Shown: positions 4,903 through 12,883, counted from the stretch's first letter. The stretch is DNA of 14,612 nucleotides from an uncultured Oribacterium sp. (GCA_938030845.1 CALHIC010000448.1:1-14612), one strand, 5' to 3'. The notes: generated from the letters alone by a model not told the origin. Numbers and translations are program-made.

Positions 4903-7673
4903 GCTTGGGGAGCAGTGATTTCAAACTGCTCTCCATTTGTTTTAATGAGAATTTCTCCCAGCTTGGCCGTTTCCAAAGGAAAGAGCCGATACTTCTTACA
5001 GTTTTCCACAGTGCTTTTGTGAGGATGTCCGTAGCGATTCTTCTTTCCATAGGAAAACAAGGCAAATTTTGCCTGGGTTTCAGACAGAAAACTTGGGCAG
5101 GAGGAGGTCTTGGAGCCGTGATGGGCAAGCTTTAAAACATCGACTACGGGAGATACTTCCGCTTCCCTGCAATTTTCCAATAGAGCTTCTTCGGCTTCCT
5201 TGGGCATATCGCCGGTAAAAAGCATACGAAAATGCCCATAGGTCAAAAGGCAGCCTATGGAGTGGGCGTTAGCTTCTTCGATGTGGGAAGAATCATTGGG
5301 ATAAAAACAACGAATATGAAGCTGATGGCCCTTGGTATCGGGGCCTCTTTTTTTGCTTGTAGAGGGATTTTCTGCCCAAGCAGTTTTTTTCGCGGAAAGA
5401 CAGATTCCCTGTTCGGAAAAAACAAGTTCATCTCCCTTCTGCCAATAAGAGATATCCGCTCCGTGATTGTAGGCCAAACGCTTTAACAAGTCATAACGAT
5501 GGTCCTCTAAGGCGGAGGCGGGAAGAATTAAATGGGATAAGCTTATGGAGGGATTCTTTTCCAGGAGAGCCTGTATTCCGCTGATATGATCCCGGTCACA
5601 GTGGGTGAGGAGGGCATAATTGATGTGCTGAATCCTTTTGGCCTTACAATAGGGAAAGAAAATCTGCTCCGGAAACAAGTTCTTACTGGTGGAACCATTG
5701 TCGATGGTAAAAACCAGCCTTCCTTTTCGAAGAACAAAGCCGTCACCCTGCCCCACATCCAGGGCGGCAATTTCCAATTCCTTAGGGGGCTTAGGCAGGT
5801 AGAGCGGAAGAGAAAGCAAAAAGCCAAGGGAGAGTAAAAGGGACAAGAAAATACGATACACTCTGCAAAGACAGGGACTGAAAAGCCTTCCTTTCAAAGC
5901 TTTGAAAAAGAAGTTTTTTTGCTCGGAAAAACAGTTCATTTGCCCGAAAAAGAAGCTCATTCTCTCGGAAAAGAAAGTTTTTGTTTTGGGAAAGAAAAAG
6001 AGAAAGTAGAGAACAAGAAAATAAAGTATCACCGAGAGCACTTGCATCTTCCCAAGGAGAATCTGAGAAAAGGGGAGAGCAAGGCTTTTTTCCATGAAAA
6101 GGTGAAATAATTGAAATAGGCGATTTACAAGAAATCGGGAGGAAATGCTAAGAAGACGGAGGAGTAGAAAGTCTTGCTCCGGCAGATAGGAAAGAAGGAT
6201 AGAGAATGCTCCAAGAAGAAAGAAAAAGGGAAGGAGGGGGAGCAGAAGCAGGTTTAATAAGGGAGCATATAGAGGAAAAGAGAACTGGATTAAGGAAAAC
6301 AGGGGGAGCAGAGTCAGATAAAAAAGGAAACTGCCTTGTAAACGATGGGGAAGAGTAGAGAGAAAGCAGGGGATGAGCTTAGAAAGAAAAGAAGGAAATT
6401 TCAAAAGAACTGAGGGGTGCTTGGAGAATGCAAGCTTATGTTTTTTACAAATCTTGGAAAGGACTTTCTCCTTCTTTTTTCGAACTGTTTTTCCGGGACG
6501 TTCTTCTAAAAGGAAGAAAACAAAGAGGGTGAAGAAGGAGCACTGCATTCCGACGGAATAGAGGGAAAGTGGATTCAGCCAAAGCAAAAACAGTAAGGCG
6601 AAGGAAAGCTGGGAGAGCAGGTCTTTTCCTTTTCCCAGCTGTATGGCGGCAAAACGGAGAAAAAGCATAAAAAGAGCCCGAAAGGCGGAGTGGGAAGAAC
6701 CGGTAAAAAGAAAATAGGAAAACAGAAAGAAGGACGTGATAAGAGAAGAAAGTAGGGAAGATAGCTTTATTTTCCGAAGGAGCCGGTAGAAAAACTCTCC
6801 CAGAAGAGATAGATGTAAGCCGGATATGGCCAGAATGTGGGATATACCGGCACTTTGATAGAGGCTTTTTTCCGATAAGGTGATTCCTGAACGTTCTCCT
6901 AAGAATAGACTTTTTAAAAAGCCTGCCGTCTCTTCAGGGAAAAGTGCATCTATTCTGTTTCCAAGGCTTTGCTTCAGAGTGAACAACTCTTTGGCAAAGG
7001 GGGAGGACTCTCCCCGGATAAGCTCTATAGTCTTGGCTTGAAATACTCCGGAAATTCCCTCTCCCTTGTAATAGGATGGAAGTGAAAACTCTCCTTCGTT
7101 TGTGGCAGGGTTAAGTTCTAAAAAATGGCCTTTTACGGAGCAAATCTGCCCCGGGAGCAGAAGGGGCGTAGATTCATCCCCGGCGGATTCCTTCGGGAGA
7201 TATAGCATCAGCTTTTGAAAGTGAAGGTCATTTCTTTTTTGATATTTTTCTTTCTTCTGCAAAGGAGAATTCTTTTTTTCTAAAGCAGTGTCCGCGATAC
7301 AGGAGCCAAGAATAATCTTCCATTTCTTTTCCTGCTCCTCGATATACAGTACCTTGCCTCTCAGGACAGCCTGTAAGGGAAGGATATAGCCGATGTTTTC
7401 CCTTTCCGCTCCATAACGATGATTTACGGAATAGAAGTTTAGCATAAACAGGGCCAGGCAAAGGAGGGAGCAAAATAACAGTCGATTTTTCTTTTGCCGG
7501 AAGAGAAACAGGGATAGAAACAGCAGGGAAAAAAGGAATAAGAAACGGTAGGAAAAAGGAATTTCAGAGGTAAGAATCAATTCTCCCAAAAGGGCAAAGA
7601 GAGCCAAAAGAATAGGGGACGGGAAAGAAACATAGTGTGCTCCTTGGATAGAGGAAGTTAAGGAAAATATCAT
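4899..7673 (-). CDS. comEC: ComEC/Rec2-type DNA uptake channel
   Basis: This long (924-residue) polytopic membrane protein should form the inner-membrane channel for single-stranded DNA in natural transformation. Residues 18-82 hold N-terminal membrane helices, followed by a soluble OB-like domain (about 95-215). The competence domain with many helices is at about 230-565, with the family motif ISGLHLSLLG at 284-293. The C-terminal metallo-beta-lactamase-like domain from about 633 carries LDVGQGDG (639-646), THCDRDH (690-696, metal-binding THxDxDH), FTGDMP (about 818) and LAHHGS (about 849), so the putative nuclease site looks intact. Many relatives are 750-800 residues. The excess comes from a basic loop at about 391-440 and an F/K-rich repeated linker at about 560-590. 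The start lacks a clear Shine-Dalgarno and is uncertain; a TGA of an upstream minus-strand frame overlaps the ATG. No other competence genes are in the window, so activity cannot be judged. Confidence 0.92.
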   Translation of the reverse strand: MIFSLTSSIQGAHYVSFPSPILLALFALLGELILTSEIPFSYRFLFLFSLLFLSLFLFRQKKNRLLFCSLLCLALFMLNFYSVNHRYGAERENIGYILPLQAVLRGKVLYIEEQEKKWKIILGSCIADTALEKKNSPLQKKEKYQKRNDLHFQKLMLYLPKESAGDESTPLLLPGQICSVKGHFLELNPATNEGEFSLPSYYKGEGISGVFQAKTIELIRGESSPFAKELFTLKQSLGNRIDALFPEETAGFLKSLFLGERSGITLSEKSLYQSAGISHILAISGLHLSLLGEFFYRLLRKIKLSSLLSSLITSFFLFSYFLFTGSSHSAFRALFMLFLRFAAIQLGKGKDLLSQLSFALLFLLWLNPLSLYSVGMQCSFFTLFVFFLLEERPGKTVRKKKEKVLSKICKKHKLAFSKHPSVLLKFPSFLSKLIPCFLSTLPHRLQGSFLFYLTLLPLFSLIQFSFPLYAPLLNLLLLPLLPFFFLLGAFSILLSYLPEQDFLLLRLLSISSRFLVNRLFQLFHLFMEKSLALPFSQILLGKMQVLSVILYFLVLYFLFFFPKTKTFFSERMSFFFGQMNCFSEQKNFFFKALKGRLFSPCLCRVYRIFLSLLLSLGFLLSLPLYLPKPPKELEIAALDVGQGDGFVLRKGRLVFTIDNGSTSKNLFPEQIFFPYCKAKRIQHINYALLTHCDRDHISGIQALLEKNPSISLSHLILPASALEDHRYDLLKRLAYNHGADISYWQKGDELVFSEQGICLSAKKTAWAENPSTSKKRGPDTKGHQLHIRCFYPNDSSHIEEANAHSIGCLLTYGHFRMLFTGDMPKEAEEALLENCREAEVSPVVDVLKLAHHGSKTSSCPSFLSETQAKFALFSYGKKNRYGHPHKSTVENCKKYRLFPLETAKLGEILIKTNGEQFEITAPQA
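4907..4943 (+). terminator. Terminator-like hairpin for degV, inside comEC
   Basis: GAGCAG (4910-4915) pairs with CTGCTC (4926-4931). The outer GG/CC extends the stem past one bulged T, and ATTTGTTTT follows. It starts 5 bp after the degV stop on the plus strand and lies wholly within the last codons of the antisense comEC. It would end degV transcription in the absence of any intergenic space. Confidence 0.55.
5910..5994 (-). repeat. Four 20-22-bp repeats coding 7-residue units within comEC
   Basis: On the plus strand four consecutive units of 22, 20, 21 and 22 bp share a pattern of GAAG-T/C-rich-CGGAAAA (5910-5931, 5932-5951, 5952-5972, 5973-5994). In ComEC they encode similar 7-residue blocks such as FSERMSF, FFGQMNC and FSEQKNF at about residues 561-588. 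The reading frame stays open. They lie in the linker between the last membrane helices of the channel domain and the helix before the beta-lactamase-like domain. Confidence 0.6.
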
Positions 7674-7690
7674 GGATAGTGAACAAGCTG

Positions 7691-7756
7691 TGAATGTAAA
7701 AAGAATGTAAAATGAAGTGAATGTAAAAAGAATGCAAAATGAATGTAAAAAGAATG
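7691..7756. repeat. Three 17-bp direct repeats upstream of comEC
   Basis: TGAATGTAAAAAGAATG occurs exactly three times, at 7691-7707, 7718-7734 and 7740-7756. The 10-bp and 5-bp spacers resemble each other (TAAAATGAAG and CAAAA). The array occupies the region 18-83 bp upstream of the comEC start, where a promoter or 5' leader should be. In the comEC direction it reads as repeated CATTC-TTTTTACATTCA. It may be slippage-born or a regulator-binding array. No firm -35/-10 pair for comEC could be found among the repeats or in 7757-7853, which otherwise holds only a short AT palindrome (GAAAATA/TATTTTC at 7801-7820). Confidence 0.8.
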
Positions 7757-7853
7757 CGATAAAGAAAAGTTAGCGGCAGAGAAGCCGTAAAGGAAATATT
7801 GAAAATAAAAAGATATTTTCTCTATCCTAGTCCCAAAGCGGGAAAAAAGCAAT

Positions 7854-7886
7854 AAAAAAACTCCCCCAAAATAGGGGAGCCTTTTT
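7854..7886 (-). terminator. Terminator of rpsT, possibly bidirectional
   Basis: CTCCCC (7861-7866) and GGGGAG (7874-7879) form a GC-rich stem with a 7-nt loop. On the minus strand it is followed by seven T (complement of 7854-7860), 8 bp past the rpsT stop codon. On the plus strand five T follow (7882-7886), so it could work in both directions. Confidence 0.88.
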
Positions 7887-7893
7887 GTGCAGT

Positions 7894-8157
7894 TTACTGC
7901 ATCTTGTTTACAGCTGTGTAAATCTGAGAAATCTTACGAGAAGCGTTGTTAGCCTTGTAGATGCCCTTGCTACGTGCCATTGCAATCTTCTTCTGTGCCT
8001 TAACCAGCATAGTCTCGGCAGTTGCCTTGTCACCGGCTTCTACAGCAGTGAAAACCTTCTTCATGTAAGTCTTTACTTCGGAACGGATTGCCTTGTTTCT
8101 TTCATTTCTCTGTGCCGCTACCTGAATTCTCTTTTTTGCAGATTTGATATTTGCCAT
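7894..8157 (-). CDS. rpsT: 30S ribosomal protein S20
   Basis: This 87-residue basic protein binds 16S rRNA early in 30S subunit assembly. The N-terminus MANIKSAKKRI, the Lys/Arg-rich helices (including NERNKAIRSEVKTY) and the C-terminal NNASRKISQI are typical, and the length is the family norm. The ATG at 8157 is preceded by an AAAGGG Shine-Dalgarno with about 9 bp spacing. An in-frame upstream ATG at 8178 (seven residues longer) is not used in the family. It is a monocistronic unit with a strong promoter, a structured leader of about 128 nt, and a terminator. In many clostridia rpsT lies beside holA and the spore protease gpr. Here comEC follows it and lepA diverges from it. Confidence 0.97.
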   Translation of the reverse strand: MANIKSAKKRIQVAAQRNERNKAIRSEVKTYMKKVFTAVEAGDKATAETMLVKAQKKIAMARSKGIYKANNASRKISQIYTAVNKMQ

Positions 8158-8174
8158 GATTAAAACCCTTTCTT

Positions 8175-8282
8175 CCATAAGACTTTCCTGCCGCGGAAAA
8201 CAAAATCCTATGGGAACAAAATAGAATGTATTCTTGTATTCTCTCTTGTTTTCAAATATCTGGACACGGACAGTTTGAAAAC
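8175..8282 (-). promoter_or_regulatory. Structured 5' leader of rpsT mRNA
   Basis: Read on the minus strand, the leader starts with a perfect 9-bp stem (GTTTTCAAA/TTTGAAAAC, plus coordinates 8248-8256 and 8274-8282, 17-nt loop able to form a further CTG/CAG pairing) within 5 nt of the predicted start. Next to the Shine-Dalgarno a second element has an outer stem CCATAG/TTATGG (8208-8213 with 8175-8180, one G-U) enclosing TTTCC/GGAAA (8195-8199 with 8184-8188, loop GCGGCA). This arrangement would suit feedback control by S20, but I do not recognise a named leader family. Confidence 0.5.
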
Positions 8283-8292
8283 ATACGCAACA

Positions 8293-8321
8293 ATAATAGC
8301 GAAAACCGGTAGAACTGTCAA
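8293..8321 (-). promoter_or_regulatory. Strong sigma-A promoter of rpsT
   Basis: On the minus strand a perfect TTGACA (8321-8316) and TATTAT (8298-8293) are separated by 17 bp. Transcription would begin near 8286 and yield a leader of about 128 nt before the S20 start codon. Strength fits a ribosomal protein gene. Confidence 0.85.
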
Positions 8322-8422
8322 GGCGTGTATGCAGAAAAATAAAGGAAATACTGAGATAAAATATAGTATAAATACAGGAGTAAATACAGAAATAGCATTT
8401 TGTGGAAAAATCTTCCTTCTTA

Positions 8423-8431
8423 TGGTATAGT
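8423..8431 (+). promoter_or_regulatory. Candidate extended -10 promoter of lepA
   Basis: TGGTATAGT is an extended -10 (TGn plus TATAGT at 8426-8431) on the plus strand, about 95 bp ahead of lepA. No good -35 lies at standard spacing (TTGTGG at 8400-8405 is 20 bp away). The stretch 8322-8422 between the divergent promoters is AT-rich and otherwise featureless. Confidence 0.4.
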
Positions 8432-8467
8432 TCCGAATGATTCTATTGCATGAAAGATGAGTTTTAT

Positions 8468-8519
8468 GGGGGATATGCCTTAGATTTAGGAAAGGAACCC
8501 CCTATTCATTCTTTATAGG
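8468..8519 (+). promoter_or_regulatory. Possible alternative hairpins in the lepA leader
   Basis: GGGGG (8468-8472) can pair with CCCCC (8498-8502). CCTAT (8501-8505) can instead pair with ATAGG (8515-8519), which is part of the lepA ribosome site. The two pairings share bases 8501-8502, so they compete. The stems are only 5 bp, so this is suggestive only. Confidence 0.25.
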
Positions 8520-8526
8520 AGACAGA

Positions 8527-10341
8527 ATGGAAAAAATTAAGCAAGAGCGAATTCGCAATTTTTGTATTATCGCCCATATCGATCACGGAAAATCCACTTT
8601 GGCGGATCGTATTATTGAAATGACAGGCACCTTGACGGAAAGAGAGATGCAGTCTCAGGTTCTGGACAATATGGACATTGAGCGGGAACGAGGAATCACC
8701 ATCAAATCCCAGACCGTTCGTATTGTATATAAGGCGGAGGATGGGGAAGAATACATCTTCAATCTTATCGATACTCCCGGACACGTGGACTTTAACTATG
8801 AGGTAAGCCGTGCATTGGCGGCCTGTGACGGTGCTATTTTGGTGGTGGATGCCACACAGGGAATTCAAGCCCAGACTTTGGCCAATACCTATTTGGCCTT
8901 AGATCATAATCTGGAAATTATTCCGGTCATCAATAAAGTAGACCTGCCCTCTGCGGATCCGGATCTGGTAGCCCATGAAATTGAGGACGTTATCGGGATT
9001 GAAGCCCTGGACGCTCCCCGAATTTCCGCAAAAACCGGTTTGAATGTGAAAGAGGTATTGGAAGCGGTGGTAAAGCGTCTTCCTCCTCCCGGCGGTTCTA
9101 TTGAGAATCCTTTGCAGGCCCTGGTTTTTGACTCCTTATATGACAGCTATAAGGGGGTTATTATTTTCTGCAGAATTAAGGAAGGTAGCGTTAAAAAGGG
9201 CAGCAATATTCGTTTCATGGCCACCGGTGCGGAATTTACCGTAACAGAGGTGGGAACCTTTGCCCCGGGACAGTTTATCCCCGGGGAGGAATTGACTCCA
9301 GGTACGGTAGGCTATATTACCGCATCCATTAAAAATATCCGGGATGCCAGAGTAGGTGATACGGTCACCACTGTGGATAAGCCTGCGAAGGAAGCTCTTC
9401 CCGGTTATAAGAAGGTGCAGTCCATGGTATACTGCGGAATCTATCCCTCCGACAGCCAGAAATATCCGGATCTTCGGGATGCGTTGGAAAAGCTTCAGTT
9501 AAATGATGCGGCGCTGAATTATGAGGCGGAAACCTCTGCGGCTTTGGGCTTCGGCTTCCGCTGCGGATTTTTAGGCTTACTGCATCTGGATGTGGTACAG
9601 GAAAGATTGGAAAGGGAGTACGATTTGGATCTGGTAACCACGGCGCCCTCCGTTATTTACCATGTGTATAAGACGGACGGCTCCATGATGGAGCTGACCA
9701 ATCCTTCCAACCTGCCGGATCCGGCGGAGATTGCCCATATGGAAGAGCCCATTGTGGAGGCGGAGGTCATGGTGACCTCGGAATTTGTGGGAGCCATTAT
9801 GACTCTTTGTCAGGAGCGAAGAGGCATCTATAAGAGTACAGAATACATTGATCAAACCAGAGCGGTTTTAAAGTATGATTTACCCTTAAACGAGATTATC
9901 TATGACTTCTTTGATGCCCTAAAGTCCAGAAGCCGGGGCTATGCAAGCTTCGACTATGAATTAAAGGGCTATCAGGAAGGTAAGATGGTGAAGCTGGATA
10001 TTTTGGTGAACAAGCAGCAGATTGATGCCCTTTCCTTCATTGTCCACGCAGGCTCTGCATACGAAAGAGGAAAGAAAATGTGCGAGAAGCTGAAGAATGA
10101 AATTCCCAGACAGCTTTTTGAAATTCCCATTCAGGCGGCAATCGGCGGTCATGTGGTGGCAAGAGAAACTGTGAAAGCCCTTCGAAAGGACGTTCTGGCT
10201 AAGTGCTACGGCGGAGATATTTCTCGAAAGAAGAAGCTTTTGGAGAAGCAGAAGGAAGGAAAGAAGCGTATGCGACAGTTCGGTAACGTGGAAATTCCCC
10301 AAAGCGCTTTCATGTCCGTGCTAAAGCTGGATGAGGACTAG
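8527..10341 (+). CDS. lepA: Elongation factor 4 (LepA)
   Basis: This 604-residue translational GTPase binds the ribosome and is linked to back-translocation, relief of stalled elongation and 30S biogenesis. GTPase motifs are intact: G1 AHIDHGKST (16-24), switch I ERGITI (54-59), G3 DTPGH (82-86), G4 NKVD (136-139) and G5 SAK (167-169). EF-G-like domains II, III and V follow, and then the LepA-specific C-terminal domain with [20 protein letters not shown] and [19 protein letters not shown]. Length is typical. The start has a TAGGAG Shine-Dalgarno. It is divergent from rpsT. hemW, which follows lepA directly in many Firmicutes, is here separated by ilvE and a GGDEF gene and is inverted. No hairpin terminator lies in the 80 bp before ilvE, so read-through into ilvE is likely. 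Confidence 0.98.
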   Translation: MEKIKQERIRNFCIIAHIDHGKSTLADRIIEMTGTLTEREMQSQVLDNMDIERERGITIKSQTVRIVYKAEDGEEYIFNLIDTPGHVDFNYEVSRALAACDGAILVVDATQGIQAQTLANTYLALDHNLEIIPVINKVDLPSADPDLVAHEIEDVIGIEALDAPRISAKTGLNVKEVLEAVVKRLPPPGGSIENPLQALVFDSLYDSYKGVIIFCRIKEGSVKKGSNIRFMATGAEFTVTEVGTFAPGQFIPGEELTPGTVGYITASIKNIRDARVGDTVTTVDKPAKEALPGYKKVQSMVYCGIYPSDSQKYPDLRDALEKLQLNDAALNYEAETSAALGFGFRCGFLGLLHLDVVQERLEREYDLDLVTTAPSVIYHVYKTDGSMMELTNPSNLPDPAEIAHMEEPIVEAEVMVTSEFVGAIMTLCQERRGIYKSTEYIDQTRAVLKYDLPLNEIIYDFFDALKSRSRGYASFDYELKGYQEGKMVKLDILVNKQQIDALSFIVHAGSAYERGKKMCEKLKNEIPRQLFEIPIQAAIGGHVVARETVKALRKDVLAKCYGGDISRKKKLLEKQKEGKKRMRQFGNVEIPQSAFMSVLKLDED

Positions 10342-10421
10342 ACGGTATTTTTTCCATTCATTTTGAAACAATATTAATAATAGTAAGAAAAGTGGACGAG
10401 AATAATAGGAGGAGTAAGAAG

Positions 10422-11444
10422 ATGGCAAAGAACTTGGATTACGCAAACATTGGATTCGCATATCATAAAACCGATAAGCGTTACATTTCCTATTGGAAGG
10501 AGGGGGCTTGGGATGCAGGCTGCCTTAGCGAAGACAGTAACGTGGTGCTCAATGAGTCCGCTGGAATTCTGCAGTACTGCCAGCAGGTGTTTGAAGGCTT
10601 AAAGGCCTATCGCTGGAAGGATGGCTCCATCGTCTGCTTCCGTCCGGATATGAACGCGGAAAGAATGTTTCATTCCGCCGAGTTTCTGGAAATGCCGGGC
10701 TTTCCGAAGGAGCGTTTCTTAGAGGCTCTGGATGAAACCGTAAAAGCTAACGCGGATTGGGTTCCTCCCTATGGATCCGGAGCGACTCTGTATATCCGTC
10801 CCTATGAATTTGCCTCCGGCATCGTCATCGGGGTAAAGCCTGCGGATGAATATACCTTCCGTATTTTTACCACCCCGGTTGGCCCTTATTTTAAGGGAGG
10901 AGCAGTACCTATCGCTCTTATGATTTCCGATTTTGACCGGGCGGCTCCCCATGGAACCGGAGCCATTAAGGCAGGATTAAACTATGCTATGAGTTTACAT
11001 TCCCATGAAATTGCGGTGGAAAAGGGATTTACGGAAAATCTTTATCTGGATGCGGGAAAGCGGGAGTTTGTGGAAGAAACCGGTGGTGCCAATGTGCTTT
11101 TCGTGGATGAGAAAGACCGTTTGGTGGTACCGAAGTCCGATTCTATTCTGCCTTCCATTACCAGAAAATCTTTAATTTACGTAGCAGAGCATATTCTTCA
11201 CATTCCGGTGGAGGAAAGACCTGTACGGTTGGAAGAGCTGAAGGGCTTTAAGGAGTGCGGACTTTGCGGTACCGCAGCAGTGATTTCTCCGGTAGGTAAA
11301 ATTCAGAATCATGAGGAAGAAATTTGCTTCCCCAGCGGTATGGAAAAGCCCGGAAAGATTATGGAAGAGTTATATAAAACTCTTATTGCAATACAGGATG
11401 GAGAAATGGAAGCCCCGGAGGGCTGGATTCGCCATATTCAGTAA
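10422..11444 (+). CDS. ilvE: Branched-chain amino acid aminotransferase
   Basis: This 340-residue PLP enzyme of fold type IV transfers amino groups between 2-oxoglutarate/glutamate and the keto acids of valine, leucine and isoleucine. The catalytic lysine is K183 in GTGAIKAGLNYA. VEETGGANV (217-225) carries the conserved Glu near PLP, and ILPSITRKSL and CGTAAVISPVG are phosphate- and substrate-site segments of the BCAT group. Other family marks are FEGLKAYR (57-64) and YIRPYEF (124-130). The start at 10422 follows an AGGAGG site with 9-bp spacing. An in-frame GTG at 10392 would add ten Lys/Arg-rich residues that overlap this ribosome site and is unlikely. No T-box or other amino-acid-responsive leader fits in the 80-bp gap after lepA. 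The 107 bp after it contain short dyads (CCCTGCACAGGG, GGACATTGTCC) but no T-run, so termination is unclear. Confidence 0.95.
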   Translation: MAKNLDYANIGFAYHKTDKRYISYWKEGAWDAGCLSEDSNVVLNESAGILQYCQQVFEGLKAYRWKDGSIVCFRPDMNAERMFHSAEFLEMPGFPKERFLEALDETVKANADWVPPYGSGATLYIRPYEFASGIVIGVKPADEYTFRIFTTPVGPYFKGGAVPIALMISDFDRAAPHGTGAIKAGLNYAMSLHSHEIAVEKGFTENLYLDAGKREFVEETGGANVLFVDEKDRLVVPKSDSILPSITRKSLIYVAEHILHIPVEERPVRLEELKGFKECGLCGTAAVISPVGKIQNHEEEICFPSGMEKPGKIMEELYKTLIAIQDGEMEAPEGWIRHIQ

Positions 11445-11551
11445 GTAAACCCTGCACAGGGAAGTGCCGGGGAAAGGACATTGTCCGAAAAATCAGGGAA
11501 AGTACAGGAGCTTATTCTGCCCTTTCTACAGAGAAAAACTAAAGGAAGAAG

Positions 11552-12814
11552 ATGAATAAAAAAGAAGAAGAAAAGGGAATAGGCTCAGTTGCATTTTTAA
11601 TTGTGATAGCTTCTATACAGGCTATTCTGTTTTTGTTTTTGCTTTTGGTCTATATCCGGACCTCTTACCGGAGATCCATGGTGGGCATCACCCTGGATCA
11701 GAAAAAGGCATATATCCAGCAAACGGTAGATAATTTGGTGCAGGATCTGGATGACCTGCATGATGCTTTACCGAAAGAGCAGGCGGAAAGGCTTTTCAGA
11801 CAAAGCATTGACCAGCATTATTATGGGGAAAACAGTTATATCTGGGTGAAAAAGATTTTGAATTATGAGGGAGGGGACAACTATGCCCTTACCCTTATGC
11901 ACCCCAGAGATAAGAGTTTGGAGGGAAAATACCTTTCTACCAAAGAGCAGATTTCCGGAATCTTCTACAATAAGGAAGAATTAGATGGAATTCTACGGGA
12001 TGGACAGGTTTTTACCAAGATAGTTTTTCGTAATGAGGCGGGAGAAGAGGTGGATGAAAAAATCATCTACTCTAAGCTTTATAAGCCCTATGACTGGATT
12101 ATTTCCATGGATTTGGATGTGGAGGATATTAAGAAGGATGTCCATTATATGGACAAAACGATACAAAAGATTAACTATCGAATTCTGTTCTTTTTAGGCG
12201 GTATTTTCACCTTTGTGATTGTGTCTTTGAATCTGGTGCTGTTTTACCGTTCCAGACGGAAGTATGTTTCCAGAATTCAGGAGCTTTCAGAGGAAAATGC
12301 CATGGACGAGCTTACCGGAGCCAAAAGCAGAAAGGCCGGAAAGCGTATTCTGGAGCATAGTTATAACCGTTATAAAACCATAGGAGTCAATGCCAAGATT
12401 TTGATGATGGATGTGGATTATTTCAAGAGCTACAATGACCGCTACGGCCATAGCTTTGGAGACCAATGTCTACAGCACTTGGTGAAAGTAATTCAGGAGA
12501 CGGTACGTTCCTCCGACGATGTGATTCGCTGGGGAGGAGATGAGTTCCTTTGTGTTCTGTATGACTTAAATGATCTTTATGCGGAAAAGGTTTGCAACAA
12601 AATTTGTGAAGCGGTGGCAAGCCACCCGATTAAGCATGGAGAGGAAGAGCTGAATATGACCGTTTCCATCGGTTATTCCGGCTTTCATGAAAATGATGAA
12701 GACGCGGAAGAGGTGGTAAAGCGGGCAGATCGGGCGCTTTATGACGCAAAGTATCATGGTAGAAATCAGGCCATGATGTATGATGAGGAAAATGATATTT
12801 ACCGGGAACGTTAA
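11552..12814 (+). CDS. Membrane diguanylate cyclase with Cache-like sensor
   Basis: This 420-residue protein should make cyclic di-GMP from two GTP in response to an extracellular signal. The order is TM helix 13-35, an external domain at about 40-205 resembling a single Cache domain (YIWVKK at 96-101 and LMHPRDKSLEGKYLS around 115-129), TM helix about 211-232, then a short coiled linker. The GGDEF domain follows from about 250 (DELTGAKSR at 252-260). The active-site GGDEF at 328-332 is exact, the metal-binding DVD is at 287-289, and FKSYNDRYGH and RADRALYDAK are typical. RSSD (319-322), five residues before GGDEF, fits the RxxD inhibitory site, so product feedback is likely. No EAL domain is present. 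The ligand is unknown. The start is preceded by a weak AAGGAAG site. Convergent with hemW. Confidence 0.93.
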   Translation: MNKKEEEKGIGSVAFLIVIASIQAILFLFLLLVYIRTSYRRSMVGITLDQKKAYIQQTVDNLVQDLDDLHDALPKEQAERLFRQSIDQHYYGENSYIWVKKILNYEGGDNYALTLMHPRDKSLEGKYLSTKEQISGIFYNKEELDGILRDGQVFTKIVFRNEAGEEVDEKIIYSKLYKPYDWIISMDLDVEDIKKDVHYMDKTIQKINYRILFFLGGIFTFVIVSLNLVLFYRSRRKYVSRIQELSEENAMDELTGAKSRKAGKRILEHSYNRYKTIGVNAKILMMDVDYFKSYNDRYGHSFGDQCLQHLVKVIQETVRSSDDVIRWGGDEFLCVLYDLNDLYAEKVCNKICEAVASHPIKHGEEELNMTVSIGYSGFHENDEDAEEVVKRADRALYDAKYHGRNQAMMYDEENDIYRER

Positions 12815-12831
12815 ATAATATCTCCGTAAGC

Positions 12832-12883
12832 TCTGCAATTTTTGCAGACAGCCTCCGGAAAATTTTTAAAGTAAAAATTCCGC
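12832..12883. terminator. Hairpins between the convergent dgc and hemW genes
   Basis: A 7-bp perfect stem TCTGCAA/TTGCAGA (12832-12838, 12842-12848) is followed by a second imperfect dyad (CGGAA-AA-TTTTT with AAAAATTCCG, about 12856-12883) that overlaps the hemW stop region. Its T-run at 12863-12867 could end dgc transcription. The arrangement may serve both genes. Terminator strength is uncertain. Confidence 0.45.

Noticed and set aside
7670..7852. Minus-strand 60-codon frame ending on the comEC start codon
   Set aside because: Starts with TTG inside the rpsT terminator T-run, has no ribosome site, and its F/H/S-rich sequence is a translation of the 17-bp repeats. Kept only as a possible coupling signal.
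7885..8163. Plus-strand 92-codon frame opposite rpsT
   Set aside because: Shadow of rpsT, which has clear S20 family motifs and a ribosome site.
8506..8868. Minus-strand 120-codon frame opposite the lepA start
   Set aside because: Antisense to the invariant GTPase motifs of lepA, with no support of its own.
10342..10421. Possible CodY or T-box control ahead of ilvE
   Set aside because: The gap is too short for a T-box and no good match to the CodY palindrome is visible.
11445..11551. Short dyads after ilvE as a terminator or operator
   Set aside because: Four to five-bp stems without a T-run and without resemblance to a known operator.
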